Shown piece by piece: positions 1 through 9,086 of a DNA stretch of 64,000 nucleotides. Below the pieces are notes generated by a model that saw only the letters and a program-made list of their open reading frames with translations, was not told the origin of the DNA and searched no databases. The DNA is from Mesorhizobium ciceri WSM4083 (GTDB lineage Bacteria; Pseudomonadota; Alphaproteobacteria; Rhizobiales; Rhizobiaceae). Position 1 is the first letter of the stretch; each line of letters opens with the position of its first letter. The position numbers and the translations under genes were made by a program. The stretch covers positions 186,181 to 250,180 of the forward strand of contig NZ_JAFG01000003.1 in assembly GCF_000519305.1 (NCBI RefSeq). The letters run 5' to 3'.

Positions 1-20
1 AAAAGATACCGGCACAGATG

Positions 21-57
21 AGGGGGCTGCGCGACCTCTGAAAGATCGCGTCCCCCT
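21..57 (-). terminator. possible terminator hairpin after gcd
   Basis: An imperfect hairpin lies just beyond the gcd stop. AGGGGG at 21-26 pairs with CCCCCT at 52-57, and CGCGA at 30-34 pairs with TCGCG at 46-50, with a small bulge between the two stems. No clear U-run follows on the minus strand, so intrinsic termination is only plausible. Confidence 0.35.
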
Positions 58-62
58 GTCGC

Positions 63-2378
63 CTACTTCGGCAGCGCGTAGGCCATCACATAGTCCCCAG
101 GCTTGGTGCCGACCGAACCGTGGCCGCCGGCGACGATGACCACGAACTGGCGGCCGTCGGCCACCGTATAGGTCATCGGCGTCGATTGCCCGCCGGCCGG
201 CAGCCGCGCCTGCCACAGCTGCTTGCCCGACGTCAGGTCATAGGCGCGCAGATAGTCGTCGACCGCGGCCCCCAGGAAGGCGACGCCGCCAGCGGTGATC
301 ATCGGCCCGCCGATGCCGGGCACGCCGACCTTCAGTGGCAGCGGCAGTGGCGTCATGTCATAGACGGTGCCGTTGCGGTGCTTGTAGGCGATCTTGCCGG
401 TCCTGAGATCGGCGCCGGCGACATAGCCCCAGGGCGGCGCCTGGCAAGGAATGCCGAGCGGCGACAGGAACGGCCCCATCACCACCGCATAGGGCGCGCC
501 CTCGTTGCGGTTCAGCCCCTGCTCGCTGCCCCGCCCTTCGTCCGGCGGCGGCACTTGATCGCGCGGGATCAACTGCGATTTGAACGCCAGGTAGGTCGGC
601 ATGCCGAACAGCACCTGCCGGACCGGGTCGACGGCGACGCCGCCCCAGTTGAAGGTGCCGAAATTGCCGGGGTAGATCAGCGAGCCCTGTACGGAAGGCG
701 GCGTATAGCGGCCCTCATAGCGCAGGCCCTGGAATTCGATCCGGCAGGCCAACTGGTCGAACATGGTTAGGCCCCACATGTCGGCGCCGGTCAGCGGCTT
801 CGGCATGAAGGTGAGATCGGAGACCGGCTGCGTCGGCGATGTGTGGTCGCCTTCGATCGCGCCGCCGGGCGCCGGCACTTCGTTGACCGCAATGACCGGC
901 TCGCCGGTGCGGCGGTCGAGCACATAAAGATCGCCCTGCTTGGTCGGCCCGACCAGCGCCGGCACCACCGTGCCGTCGGGTTTGGTGATGTCGATCAGGC
1001 TCGGCTGCGCCGGTACGTCCATATCCCAGAGATCGTGGTGCACGGTCTGCCGCACCCATCGCACCTGACCGGTGTTGAGGTCGAGCGCGGTGATCGACGA
1101 CGAGAACTTCTCGACATTGGCGCTGCGCCCGGCGCCGAGCTGGTCCGGCGTCTGGTTGCCGAGCGGCACGTAGAGCAGGCCGAGCTTCTCGTCGGCGCTC
1201 GGCGTCGACCACATGTTGGGCGAGTTGGCGGCATAGGTCTGGCCGGCCGCCAGCGGCGTCGTCTGGTCCGGATTGCCGGAATCCCAGTTCCACACCAGCG
1301 CGCCGGTGGCAGCGTCGTAGGCGCGGATGACGCCGGACGGCTCCTGCGTCGAATAATTGTCGTTGACCGCGCCGCCGACAATGATCTTGCCGCCTGAGAT
1401 CAGCGGGGCCGAGGTCGAGTAATAATAGCCCGACTTCGGATAGGGCATGTTGGTCAGAAGGTTCAGCGTACCGCCCTCGGCGAAAGCCGGACAGATCTGC
1501 CCGTTGGCGGCGTCGAGCGCGATCAGCCGCGCATCCGAGGTCGGCAGATAGACGCGGGTCGCACAGGGCTGCCCGGCGGCGCCGGCGGCATCGGCGTAAT
1601 AGGCCACGCCGCGGCAGGTCTGGTGCTGGCGATCCTTGTCGAGCTTGACCTTGGGATCGAAGCGCCATTTCTCCTTGCCGCTCGCGGCATCGATGGCGAT
1701 GGCGAAATTATGCGGCGTGCAGATGTAGAGCGTGTCGCCGATCTTCAGCGGCGTCACCTGATAGGTGGTCTCGCCGACATCGTCCGGTCCCTTCACGTCG
1801 CCGGTCTGGTAGGTCCAGGCGGGCTGCAGCTTGGCGACATTGTCCGGTGTGATCTGGTCGAGCGGCGAATAGCGCTGGCCGAACTGCGTGCGGCCGTAAT
1901 AGTGCCATTCGCCGGCCGGCACATCATTGCCGAGATTGGCGTTGGCAACCACCTTGTCGGTGCCGAGTTCGCCGGCAATGTCCTTCGGATCCGAAGTCAT
2001 CGAATAACCGGCGACGGCCAATGATGCCAGCACGGCAAGGATCAGCGGCGCGCGTGCGTCAGGGCCGACAAGACCCCGCCTCGCCCACGGCGTCAGCAGC
2101 CACAAGGCGAGAAGCACGATAATGCCGCCGCGAGGCCCGAGTTCCCACCAGTCGAAGCCGATTTCCCAGACCGCCCAGGCCAGCGTGCCGAGCACGATCA
2201 CCGCGTAGAGCCACAGTGCGGTGGACCGGCGCCGGTAGAGCAGCCAGGCGGCGATCAGGAAGGCAAGGCCGGCAACGACATAGTACCAGCTGCCGCCCAG
2301 CATCGCCAGGCGGATGCCGCCGCCGCCGAGTGCCAGGCCGATGAGGAAAAGAATGAGGGAAGTGATGGTGACAGCCAA
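63..2378 (-). CDS. gcd: membrane-bound PQQ-dependent glucose dehydrogenase
   Basis: Quinoprotein that oxidises glucose to gluconolactone on the periplasmic side and passes electrons to ubiquinone. The first ~130 residues hold about five hydrophobic segments, the usual membrane anchor of this family. The rest is a PQQ beta-propeller with blade motifs such as AYDAATGALVWNW, ALDLNTGQVRWV and AYDLTSGKQLWQ, and the family signature HHDLWDMDVPAQP. The product is 771 aa, close to the usual ~800. I chose the TTG at 2378 because an AAGGAGT ribosome site (2385-2391) lies 6 nt upstream and the anchor begins there. An in-frame ATG at 2441 lacks such a site. PQQ synthesis genes are not in the window, so the cofactor must come from elsewhere. 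In rhizobia this enzyme is linked to phosphate solubilisation through gluconate (family knowledge). Confidence 0.93.
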   Translation of the reverse strand: MAVTITSLILFLIGLALGGGGIRLAMLGGSWYYVVAGLAFLIAAWLLYRRRSTALWLYAVIVLGTLAWAVWEIGFDWWELGPRGGIIVLLALWLLTPWARRGLVGPDARAPLILAVLASLAVAGYSMTSDPKDIAGELGTDKVVANANLGNDVPAGEWHYYGRTQFGQRYSPLDQITPDNVAKLQPAWTYQTGDVKGPDDVGETTYQVTPLKIGDTLYICTPHNFAIAIDAASGKEKWRFDPKVKLDKDRQHQTCRGVAYYADAAGAAGQPCATRVYLPTSDARLIALDAANGQICPAFAEGGTLNLLTNMPYPKSGYYYSTSAPLISGGKIIVGGAVNDNYSTQEPSGVIRAYDAATGALVWNWDSGNPDQTTPLAAGQTYAANSPNMWSTPSADEKLGLLYVPLGNQTPDQLGAGRSANVEKFSSSITALDLNTGQVRWVRQTVHHDLWDMDVPAQPSLIDITKPDGTVVPALVGPTKQGDLYVLDRRTGEPVIAVNEVPAPGGAIEGDHTSPTQPVSDLTFMPKPLTGADMWGLTMFDQLACRIEFQGLRYEGRYTPPSVQGSLIYPGNFGTFNWGGVAVDPVRQVLFGMPTYLAFKSQLIPRDQVPPPDEGRGSEQGLNRNEGAPYAVVMGPFLSPLGIPCQAPPWGYVAGADLRTGKIAYKHRNGTVYDMTPLPLPLKVGVPGIGGPMITAGGVAFLGAAVDDYLRAYDLTSGKQLWQARLPAGGQSTPMTYTVADGRQFVVIVAGGHGSVGTKPGDYVMAYALPK

Positions 2379-2388
2379 GATGATACTC

Positions 2389-2432
2389 CTTCGACTGTTG
2401 CGCTTCGCGGCTTCGATTGTTGCGCTTCGCGG
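2389..2432. repeat. 22-bp tandem duplication in gcd leader
   Basis: Two adjacent 22-bp units (2389-2410 and 2411-2432) differ at one position. The proximal unit overlaps the end of the gcd ribosome-binding site. The unit length is not a multiple of three, which fits a non-coding leader rather than an N-terminal extension. Confidence 0.8.
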
Positions 2433-2652
2433 CGCGGCCATGGCAACCCGGCATTGCGTCGCTGCCCGAAGCACAACTTTCTCCTGACGGTCCCGCCTGT
2501 CAAGCACGGGCCTGAAGCGCAAGCCGGAATGGTCCATCGCAATTGGGATAACATCGACCGCACTGAGAGCGCGGGGCAGCAATCGGGCACTTTAGCGGAA
2601 CAAAACGTAGACAGTTCTGGTCTTTCCCCACCGAATCACTACATTCGGGGCG

Positions 2653-5352
2653 ATGTCCGGCTTTTCCGAAGACATGCCCTTTTTCGACGAACCCAATGCG
2701 CGGCCCACGGCCCCGTCGGGCATCGCCGCGCGCGCCATGGCTGCCCGCAGCGGACACAACAACGCGCCCGACTATCTGAAGGGCCTCAACCCGGAGCAGC
2801 GGCTAGCTGTTGAAACAACGGAGGGTCCGGTTCTGGTGCTGGCCGGAGCCGGCACCGGCAAGACCCGAGTGCTGACCACGCGCATCGCCCACATCCTCGC
2901 CACCGGCAAGGCGTTCCCGTCGCAGATCCTCGCGGTGACCTTCACCAACAAGGCCGCGCGAGAGATGAAGATCCGCATTGGCGTCCTGATCGGCGAAGGC
3001 AATGTCGAGGGCATGCCCTGGCTCGGCACCTTCCACTCGATTGGCGTCAAGCTGCTTCGCCGCCATGCCGAACTTGCCGGTTTGCGCTCCGACTTCACCA
3101 TCCTCGACACCGACGACGTCGTGCGGCTGATCAAGCAGCTGATCCAGGCCGAAGGTCTGGACGACAAGCGCTGGCCGGCCAAGCAATTCGCCCAGATGAT
3201 CGACGGCTGGAAGAACAAGGGGCAAGGCCCGGCCGACATCGCCGAGGGCGATGCGCGCGCCTTCGCCAACGGCAAGGGCCGCGAACTCTACAAGGCCTAT
3301 CAGGAGCGGCTGAAGACGCTGAACGCCTGCGACTTCGGCGATCTCCTGTGCCACCCGATCCGCATCTTCCGCGCCAATCCGGATGTGCTGAAGGAATACC
3401 ACAAGCGCTTCAAATACATCCTCGTCGACGAATACCAGGACACCAACACCGCCCAGTACATGTGGCTGCGCCTCCTGGCGCAGCGGCCTCAAGGCAAGCC
3501 GATCTCCCCCCTTGAGGGGGAGATGTCCGGCAGGACAGAGGGGGGCGCCTCGCGCCGACAGGCTGGAGGGACAGCGCCCCCCTCTGTCGCCTCCGGCGAC
3601 ATCTCCCCCTCTAGGGGGGAGATTGGGCGCTCTTCGACTGACACCCGCGCCACCGTAAACATCTGCTGCGTCGGCGACGACGATCAGTCGATCTATGGCT
3701 GGCGCGGTGCCGAGATCGACAACATCCTGCGCTTCGACAAGGATTTTCCCGGCGCCACCATCATCCGGCTGGAGCGCAACTATCGCTCGACCGCGCACAT
3801 CCTTGGTGCTGCCTCCCACCTCATCGCCCACAATGAGGGCCGCTTCGGCAAGACGCTGTTCACGGACCGCAACGATCCCGAAGACGGCAAGGTGCATGTT
3901 CACGCCGCCTGGGATTCCGAAGAAGAAGCGCGCGCCGTCGGCGAGACCATCGAGACCTACCAGCGGCAAAAGCACAATCTCAACGACATGGCGATCCTGG
4001 TCCGCGCGTCCTTCCAGATGCGCGAATTCGAGGACCGTTTCGTCACGCTCGGCCTCAACTACCGCGTCATCGGCGGCCCGCGTTTCTACGAACGCATGGA
4101 AATCCGCGATGCGCTGGCCTTCTTCCGCGTCGTCGCCCAAGGCGCCGACGACCTCGCCTTCGAGCGCATCGTCAATGTGCCCAAGCGCGGCCTGGGCGAA
4201 GCCACCATCCGCCAGATCCACGATACCGCGCGTGCGCTGCGCATCCCGATGCTGGAGGCCGCCGCCAAGCTCGCCGAAAGCGACGAGCTGAAGCCGAAGC
4301 CGCGCGCCGCCTTGCGTGAAGTGGCCGCCAATTTCGAGCGCTGGCAGAAGGCGCTGGAAACCACGCCGCACACCGAACTCGCCGAGACCATCTTGGAAGA
4401 GAGCGGCTACACCGACATGTGGAAGAATGACCGCTCGGTCGAAGCCCCCGGCCGGCTGGAGAACCTGAAAGAACTGATCCGCTCGATGGAGGAGTACGAA
4501 TCGCTGCGCTCCTTCCTTGAACATGTCGCACTCGTGATGGACGCCGAGCAGAATGCCGGGCTCGACGCCGTCAGCATCATGACGCTGCATTCGGCCAAGG
4601 GCCTCGAATTCGAGACCGTCTTCCTGCCCGGCTGGGAGGAAGGCCTGTTCCCGCACCAGCGTGCGCTGGATGAAGGCGGCCGTTCCGGGCTGGAGGAAGA
4701 GCGCCGCCTCGCCTATGTCGGCCTGACCCGGGCCAAGAAGAACCTGCATCTGTGGTTCGTCTCCAACCGCCGCATCCACGGCCTGTGGCAGTCGACCATC
4801 CCGTCACGCTTCCTCGACGAACTGCCGGAAGCCCATGTCGAAGTCGCCGAAAGCGGCAACAGCTATGGCGGCTACGGCAATTCCTACGGTGGTGGCTCTT
4901 TTGCCTCCGGCCGCGGGGGCCAGGGCGCAGGAAGACAAAACCCCTATGGCGCCTCGCGCTTCGACAATGTCGGCGCCGACAGCGAAAAATCCGGCGCCTT
5001 CTCCAACACCTATGCGACGCCGGGCTGGCAGCGCGCGCAGGCCAACCGCACCGAGGCGACCGACCGCAACTGGGGCTCGCGCTCCGGCCATCAGGTCGAG
5101 CGCATCGGCTATGGCGAGACGGACAGCGGCTACGGCGCCGGCCGCACCTCCGTCAAAGGCCGCACCATCGACGGCGAACTGGTCGCCAAATCCGTCGCCG
5201 ACAAGCCATCGCCCTTCAATGTTGGCGACCGCGTCTTCCACCAGAAATTCGGCAACGGCAATATTTCCGCCATCGAAGGCAACAAGCTGACCATCGACTT
5301 CGACAAGGCCGGCCAGAAGCGTGTGCTGGACGGGTTCGTTGCGGCGGTGTGA
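2653..5352 (+). CDS. uvrD: UvrD/PcrA-type ATP-dependent DNA helicase
   Basis: Superfamily 1A 3'-5' helicase acting in nucleotide excision and mismatch repair and in removing replication blocks. All helicase motifs are visible: Walker A GAGTGKT (~residue 65), motif II DEYQDTN (~258), motif III GDDDQSIYGWRGA (~341), LERNYRST, the TLHSAKGLEFETVFLPG stretch and YVGLTRAKK. The C-terminus has a Gly/Tyr/Ser-rich linker (~734-775) followed by the Tudor-like end typical of PcrA/UvrD (VGDRVFHQKFGNG). At 899 aa it is longer than usual, mainly because of an in-frame palindromic repeat coding for residues ~284-324 between motifs II and III, and because of the linker. The ATG at 2653 follows CGGGGCG. The gene is divergent from gcd and convergent with the next gene, whose stop is only 7 bp away. 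Confidence 0.95.
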   Translation: MSGFSEDMPFFDEPNARPTAPSGIAARAMAARSGHNNAPDYLKGLNPEQRLAVETTEGPVLVLAGAGTGKTRVLTTRIAHILATGKAFPSQILAVTFTNKAAREMKIRIGVLIGEGNVEGMPWLGTFHSIGVKLLRRHAELAGLRSDFTILDTDDVVRLIKQLIQAEGLDDKRWPAKQFAQMIDGWKNKGQGPADIAEGDARAFANGKGRELYKAYQERLKTLNACDFGDLLCHPIRIFRANPDVLKEYHKRFKYILVDEYQDTNTAQYMWLRLLAQRPQGKPISPLEGEMSGRTEGGASRRQAGGTAPPSVASGDISPSRGEIGRSSTDTRATVNICCVGDDDQSIYGWRGAEIDNILRFDKDFPGATIIRLERNYRSTAHILGAASHLIAHNEGRFGKTLFTDRNDPEDGKVHVHAAWDSEEEARAVGETIETYQRQKHNLNDMAILVRASFQMREFEDRFVTLGLNYRVIGGPRFYERMEIRDALAFFRVVAQGADDLAFERIVNVPKRGLGEATIRQIHDTARALRIPMLEAAAKLAESDELKPKPRAALREVAANFERWQKALETTPHTELAETILEESGYTDMWKNDRSVEAPGRLENLKELIRSMEEYESLRSFLEHVALVMDAEQNAGLDAVSIMTLHSAKGLEFETVFLPGWEEGLFPHQRALDEGGRSGLEEERRLAYVGLTRAKKNLHLWFVSNRRIHGLWQSTIPSRFLDELPEAHVEVAESGNSYGGYGNSYGGGSFASGRGGQGAGRQNPYGASRFDNVGADSEKSGAFSNTYATPGWQRAQANRTEATDRNWGSRSGHQVERIGYGETDSGYGAGRTSVKGRTIDGELVAKSVADKPSPFNVGDRVFHQKFGNGNISAIEGNKLTIDFDKAGQKRVLDGFVAAV
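3502..3623. repeat. palindromic repeat element inserted in frame within uvrD
   Basis: A 122-bp near-perfect inverted repeat. The left arm (3502-3548) and right arm (3574-3623) are almost exact reverse complements around a ~25-bp centre. Each arm starts or ends with its own small palindrome of the form ATCTCCCCC...GGGGGAGAT, so both arms encode similar peptides (ISPLEGEM and ISPSRGEI). It is read through without stops and adds about 41 residues between helicase motifs II and III. The left-arm sequence recurs, diverged, in the intergenic space near 34993-35048, so this is a dispersed repeat family rather than native uvrD sequence. Confidence 0.9.
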
Positions 5353-5359
5353 GCGAGTT

Positions 5360-6928
5360 TTAAATTCCGCAGAGTTCCTTTACCTTTGTCGCTAGCGCCA
5401 CAGATCTTTCAATGACAAACCCCTCAAAATCATCATCAAACAGAGTATCGTTAGAGAAACACGAATCCATAATTAGATCTACGTTTCCTTGCATTTTAGC
5501 ACGATAGACTGAGGGGGCATCACCCCCAAGATTACGATTGTCCGCACGAGACATGAAGCAAAAATTAGCAAGAACACTTTCGTTATAAGCGGCCTGACCC
5601 GTATCTTTCAAGAAAGCTCGAGGCATCATATGATGAAATTCATTCCTATTGGCCATCTTAATCTTCTCTTTGATATTTATCGGTTCACCAGAAATAAATG
5701 ACCGAGAATTCTTCGTGGCGAGAAGAAGAACGAAGCTCTTCGTATTAACATTATTTATTCCAAATCTATTTTGAATAAAGAACCCGTCATCAAAATTAAA
5801 CGTTATGTCCGCAATGCCAATATCCCCGCCCTCTCTTAGTTTCTTCATTCCTTCGATGTCAGAATTCAGATTCCGTAGAACACCAGAACTATATCTTTTG
5901 GAAAAGCTAGAGCGCCAAAACCACTTATTGATCGCCTCACGTTGAGCGTTTGACGCGACAATTTCTTTGCCATTCGGCACCGCAAAGAAAACAGACAGGG
6001 GGACCAATTGCGTTGAGAACGGCAGGTTGGACAGAGTCTCAACCCCAAAATTATTCTTCAGGTAGTCAACAGCATATCGCACCCCATTAACGACCCGTTC
6101 AAATCCTTCTCTCACCTCTGCTCCATTCATTTCCATCAGTGCTTGGGGGGATGCATCTCCCTTAAGCACTGCGAAGCAGCACCTCAGCAAAAGATTCGTA
6201 TTCTCACTTAATTCTGAAAAACCAAACGGCTGAAGCTCCTCAGATAAATCCGAAAACTGCTCCTGTAGTTGAAAATCTTCACTCCACGTCCAAGCTGAGA
6301 GAAGCTGAAGCGTGTCAAGTTCTACGCCTTGCCTATTAACCCTTTCGAATATGATCGCTACAGTTACTTTGTCCTTGGTATCTGTAGTCTGAATCGGAAT
6401 CTGGGTCTCTTTAAAGACCGACTGCATGTCGTCTATTTTCTTTGCAACGTCTTCATTTAGGTCTTTTGTCGCAGCGCGATACGCCACAGTGTCGAACAAT
6501 GCCTTGAGAGGAAAATGGCGATTCGGGTCAATCTCCTCATCTGGCAGGGCTACAAACTGTGTATCCTGAGCGTTTTCCTCTGCAAGAAGATCAAAGTAAA
6601 CATCTAGCCAGTCTATATCGATCTCCGGCTTAAGTTCCGTCTGAAAAACTCCAAAAATTGACGTTATTCTTTGCTGTCCATCAAGAACATAATCAACAGG
6701 ATAATCTTCGGCCAGGGCCGGCATTTTGAATGGGCCTAAATCCCGCTCAACTTTTAGTTTTTCGTCTGTTCGCCAAAATAGCAGTTGTCCAAATGGATAT
6801 CTCTTGTAGATGCTATCCATCAGATATGCGACACGATCGGGCTCCCAGACAAAACCGCGTTGAAAAGCGGGTATGCGTATCTGCCCATTGTAAACAGAAT
6901 CAATAATTTGCCTAATTGTCTTGGCCAA
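5360..6928 (-). CDS. DUF262 / HNH (DUF1524-like) protein, GmrSD-like
   Basis: The N-terminal ~200 residues match the DUF262 (ParB-like nuclease fold) pattern, with IRIPAFQRGFVWEPDR and the characteristic VLDGQQRITS. Near the C-terminus EFHHMMPRAFL followed by ADNRNLGG resembles the HNH core of DUF1524. This is the architecture of single-chain GmrSD-like and SspE-like restriction factors, which attack modified phage DNA, but the specificity here cannot be read. The TTG at 6928 was chosen because GGGGAGG (6934-6940) lies 5 nt upstream. This gives 522 aa, within the range for the family. The gene is AT-rich (sample lines ~37-47% GC against roughly 65% around it) and sits alone between uvrD and an ABC operon, so horizontal acquisition is likely. 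Confidence 0.75.
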   Translation of the reverse strand: MAKTIRQIIDSVYNGQIRIPAFQRGFVWEPDRVAYLMDSIYKRYPFGQLLFWRTDEKLKVERDLGPFKMPALAEDYPVDYVLDGQQRITSIFGVFQTELKPEIDIDWLDVYFDLLAEENAQDTQFVALPDEEIDPNRHFPLKALFDTVAYRAATKDLNEDVAKKIDDMQSVFKETQIPIQTTDTKDKVTVAIIFERVNRQGVELDTLQLLSAWTWSEDFQLQEQFSDLSEELQPFGFSELSENTNLLLRCCFAVLKGDASPQALMEMNGAEVREGFERVVNGVRYAVDYLKNNFGVETLSNLPFSTQLVPLSVFFAVPNGKEIVASNAQREAINKWFWRSSFSKRYSSGVLRNLNSDIEGMKKLREGGDIGIADITFNFDDGFFIQNRFGINNVNTKSFVLLLATKNSRSFISGEPINIKEKIKMANRNEFHHMMPRAFLKDTGQAAYNESVLANFCFMSRADNRNLGGDAPSVYRAKMQGNVDLIMDSCFSNDTLFDDDFEGFVIERSVALATKVKELCGI

Positions 6929-7163
6929 ATCGCCCTCCCCCAAGCCGATTCCAATACGTCGAAATAGGCCGCACGGGAGACTATCCCATCGCGGATTCTT
7001 GTTTTGCCTACCTTGTGTACTTAGGACAATGTAGCATCCAAGTCGTAGGGGTAGTCCATAGCCAAAGTTTCTTTCAACACAAACAAATGTGCGATTAAGA
7101 CCGTAACCCTTAGCACCCGAACAGTCGTCACTTGATCGCGTGACACAACCATGTGGCAGCCCC

Positions 7164-8207
7164 TCACCGATACCGCGCCTGGTTCCACTTATGCCCGAGC
7201 AGCGACAGGATGATGATCAGCCCGTTGAAGAACTGGACGTAGAAGCCGCTCAGGCCCGCCGCCACGACGCCGGTCTGGATGAACGACACGGTGACCGCGC
7301 CGATGGCGCCGCCGACCACGGTGCCGATGCCGCCCCAGGTCGGCGTGCCGCCGACGAACACCGAGGCCAGCACCGGCAGGAGATAGCCGTCGCCGGCGGT
7401 CGGCCACCAGGTGAAGTTGATCATCACCGAGAAGGTGCCGGCGATCGCCGCCCCGATGCCGACGAAGACGAACACTTTCACCCGCACGCGCTTGACGTCG
7501 ATGCCCATCTGCTGGGCGCTGTCGGGGTTGTCGCCGACCACCCTCACCTGCGCGCCGAAGCGATGGCGGTTGTAGAGCATCGCCGACAGCACGACAAAAC
7601 CGATGGCCCAGAAGATCTGCACCGGAATGCCGAGGAGCTGGCTTGAGAAGATCATGTAGGCCCAGCTGTCGCTGAGGCTGGTCAGCGCCATCGACTTGCC
7701 TTCGTTGATGATCTGGATCAGGCCGCGCAGCAGGAAATTCATGCCGAGCGTGGCGATCAGCGACGACAGCCCGCCATAGACGACCAGCGAGCCTACCAGG
7801 AAGCCGAGCAGCATGCCGGTGACGAGTGCGGCGGCGATGCCGAGGAACGGATCGTAGCCGGCCTGCACGACCAGCGCGAAGACCCATGAGGCAAACCCCA
7901 TCGTTGCCGGAAACGACAGGTCGATCTCGCCGCAGGTGACGACGAAGACCAGCGGCACCACCACGAACAGCGCCACGGGGAGCGTCGTCAGCACCGAGCG
8001 GTAGAGATACCAGGTGGTGAAGACGGTGGGGTTGGCTATCATGAACACCGTCATCATGACGATGAACACGGCGAGCGTGCCGAGCGCGGCACGGTTGTCG
8101 AGGATGAAGCCGCGCATCCAGTGATCGGATGGGTGTCTCCACTCCTTCGGGGAACTGGGGATGCCGGCGGACGGCTCGTGCAGGTCGGGCTCCATGGTCT
8201 TGCTCAT
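7164..8207 (-). CDS. sugar ABC transporter permease (BPD_transp_2 family)
   Basis: Inner-membrane permease of a ribose/fructose-type importer, 347 aa with about nine to ten hydrophobic segments after a ~35-residue cytoplasmic N-terminus. Conserved stretches such as TCGEIDLSFP, SLIATLGMNFLLRG and VFVGGTPTWGG are typical of the RbsC/FrcC group. The ATG at 8207 overlaps the stop of the ATPase gene (ATGA), so the two are translationally coupled. The frame stays open further upstream, but that part lies over the ATPase gene and is a shadow. It is the last gene of a five-gene operon. The substrate is not evident from sequence; the neighbouring isomerase and oxidoreductase suggest a sugar or polyol. 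Confidence 0.88.
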   Translation of the reverse strand: MSKTMEPDLHEPSAGIPSSPKEWRHPSDHWMRGFILDNRAALGTLAVFIVMMTVFMIANPTVFTTWYLYRSVLTTLPVALFVVVPLVFVVTCGEIDLSFPATMGFASWVFALVVQAGYDPFLGIAAALVTGMLLGFLVGSLVVYGGLSSLIATLGMNFLLRGLIQIINEGKSMALTSLSDSWAYMIFSSQLLGIPVQIFWAIGFVVLSAMLYNRHRFGAQVRVVGDNPDSAQQMGIDVKRVRVKVFVFVGIGAAIAGTFSVMINFTWWPTAGDGYLLPVLASVFVGGTPTWGGIGTVVGGAIGAVTVSFIQTGVVAAGLSGFYVQFFNGLIIILSLLGHKWNQARYR

Positions 8208-9001
8208 CGTGCTCTCTGCTCCGCGTCGCCGGCATCGTGCAGTCCGGCCAATCCGCCGGGATGCGCGACCTCTTCCATGAAGTTGATGAGATCTTCGGCC
8301 GACTTGACCTCGCTGCGGTCTGTCGTCAGCGCGACCTTGCCGCGATCGAGCACGACGAAGCGATCGGCGATGTCGAAGACATGATGGATGTTGTGGCCGA
8401 TGAACAGGATCGAGCGGCCGCTCGCCCGCACCTGGCGCACGAAATGGAACACCTTGGCGGTTTCGGTCAGCGACAGCGCCGTCGTCGGCTCGTCGAGGAC
8501 GATCAGCTCGGCCTGCTTGTAGATGGCGCGGGCGATCGCCACGCCCTGGCGTTCGCCGCCCGAAAGCTGGCCGACGATCGACTGCGGCGTGAACACTTTC
8601 GAGGTGAAGCCGATCTCGCGCATCAGCCGGCTCGCTTCCTCGATCTCCTTGTTGACCCTGAGAAAGCCCATGAAGCCGGTCAGCTCGCGGCCCATGAAGA
8701 TGTTGCGAACGATGGTCTGCTGCACGGCCAGCGCCCGGTCCTGGAACACCGTCTCGATGCCGGCCTCGCGCGAACGCGCCGCACTCCACCCGGTCACCGG
8801 CTTGCCGCGCACGAGGATCTCACCGCTGGTCGGCTTGACCACGCCGGAGAGGATCTTGATCAGCGTCGACTTGCCGGCGCCATTGTCGCCAAGCAGGCCG
8901 ACGACCTCGCCGCGGTCGACGCTGAGATTGACCCCGCCCAGCGCATAGACCTGGCCATAGGATTTGCTGATGTCGCGCAGTTCGATGAGGCGTTCTGCCA
9001 T
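8204..9001 (-). CDS. sugar ABC transporter ATP-binding protein
   Basis: Cytoplasmic ATPase that powers the adjacent permease. Walker A GDNGAGKS, signature LSGGERQ, Walker B LIVLDEPT and the switch histidine in FIGHNIHH are all present. It has a single nucleotide-binding domain of 265 aa. This matches the half-size FrcA-like importers of rhizobia rather than the ~500-aa duplicated RbsA/XylG type. The ATG at 9001 is preceded by GAGG. It lies 85 bp after the binding-protein gene and overlaps the permease start. Confidence 0.9.
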   Translation of the reverse strand: MAERLIELRDISKSYGQVYALGGVNLSVDRGEVVGLLGDNGAGKSTLIKILSGVVKPTSGEILVRGKPVTGWSAARSREAGIETVFQDRALAVQQTIVRNIFMGRELTGFMGFLRVNKEIEEASRLMREIGFTSKVFTPQSIVGQLSGGERQGVAIARAIYKQAELIVLDEPTTALSLTETAKVFHFVRQVRASGRSILFIGHNIHHVFDIADRFVVLDRGKVALTTDRSEVKSAEDLINFMEEVAHPGGLAGLHDAGDAEQRAR

Positions 9002-9086
9002 CGGATCCTCGCTTTGATTGTCTGTTGCTGCGTCGCCAGCGGTCCCGCCGGCCGGGGCCTGAGATCCCGGCCGGCGGCTTGGGAGG

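Noticed and set aside
2803..4779. Long minus-strand open frame (658 codons) across uvrD
   Set aside because: It lies entirely over uvrD, whose motifs are complete. The translation has no recognisable domain, as expected for a high-GC antisense shadow.
6929..7163. Promoter for the DUF262 gene and a short GTCAC/GTGAC inverted repeat at 7129-7146
   Set aside because: Several AT-rich hexamers could be -35/-10 elements but none is clearly better; the 5-bp arms are too short to call a terminator.
8208..8789. N-terminal extension of the permease frame
   Set aside because: The extension overlaps the ATPase gene in another frame and is not hydrophobic; ATGA coupling at 8204-8207 marks the true start.
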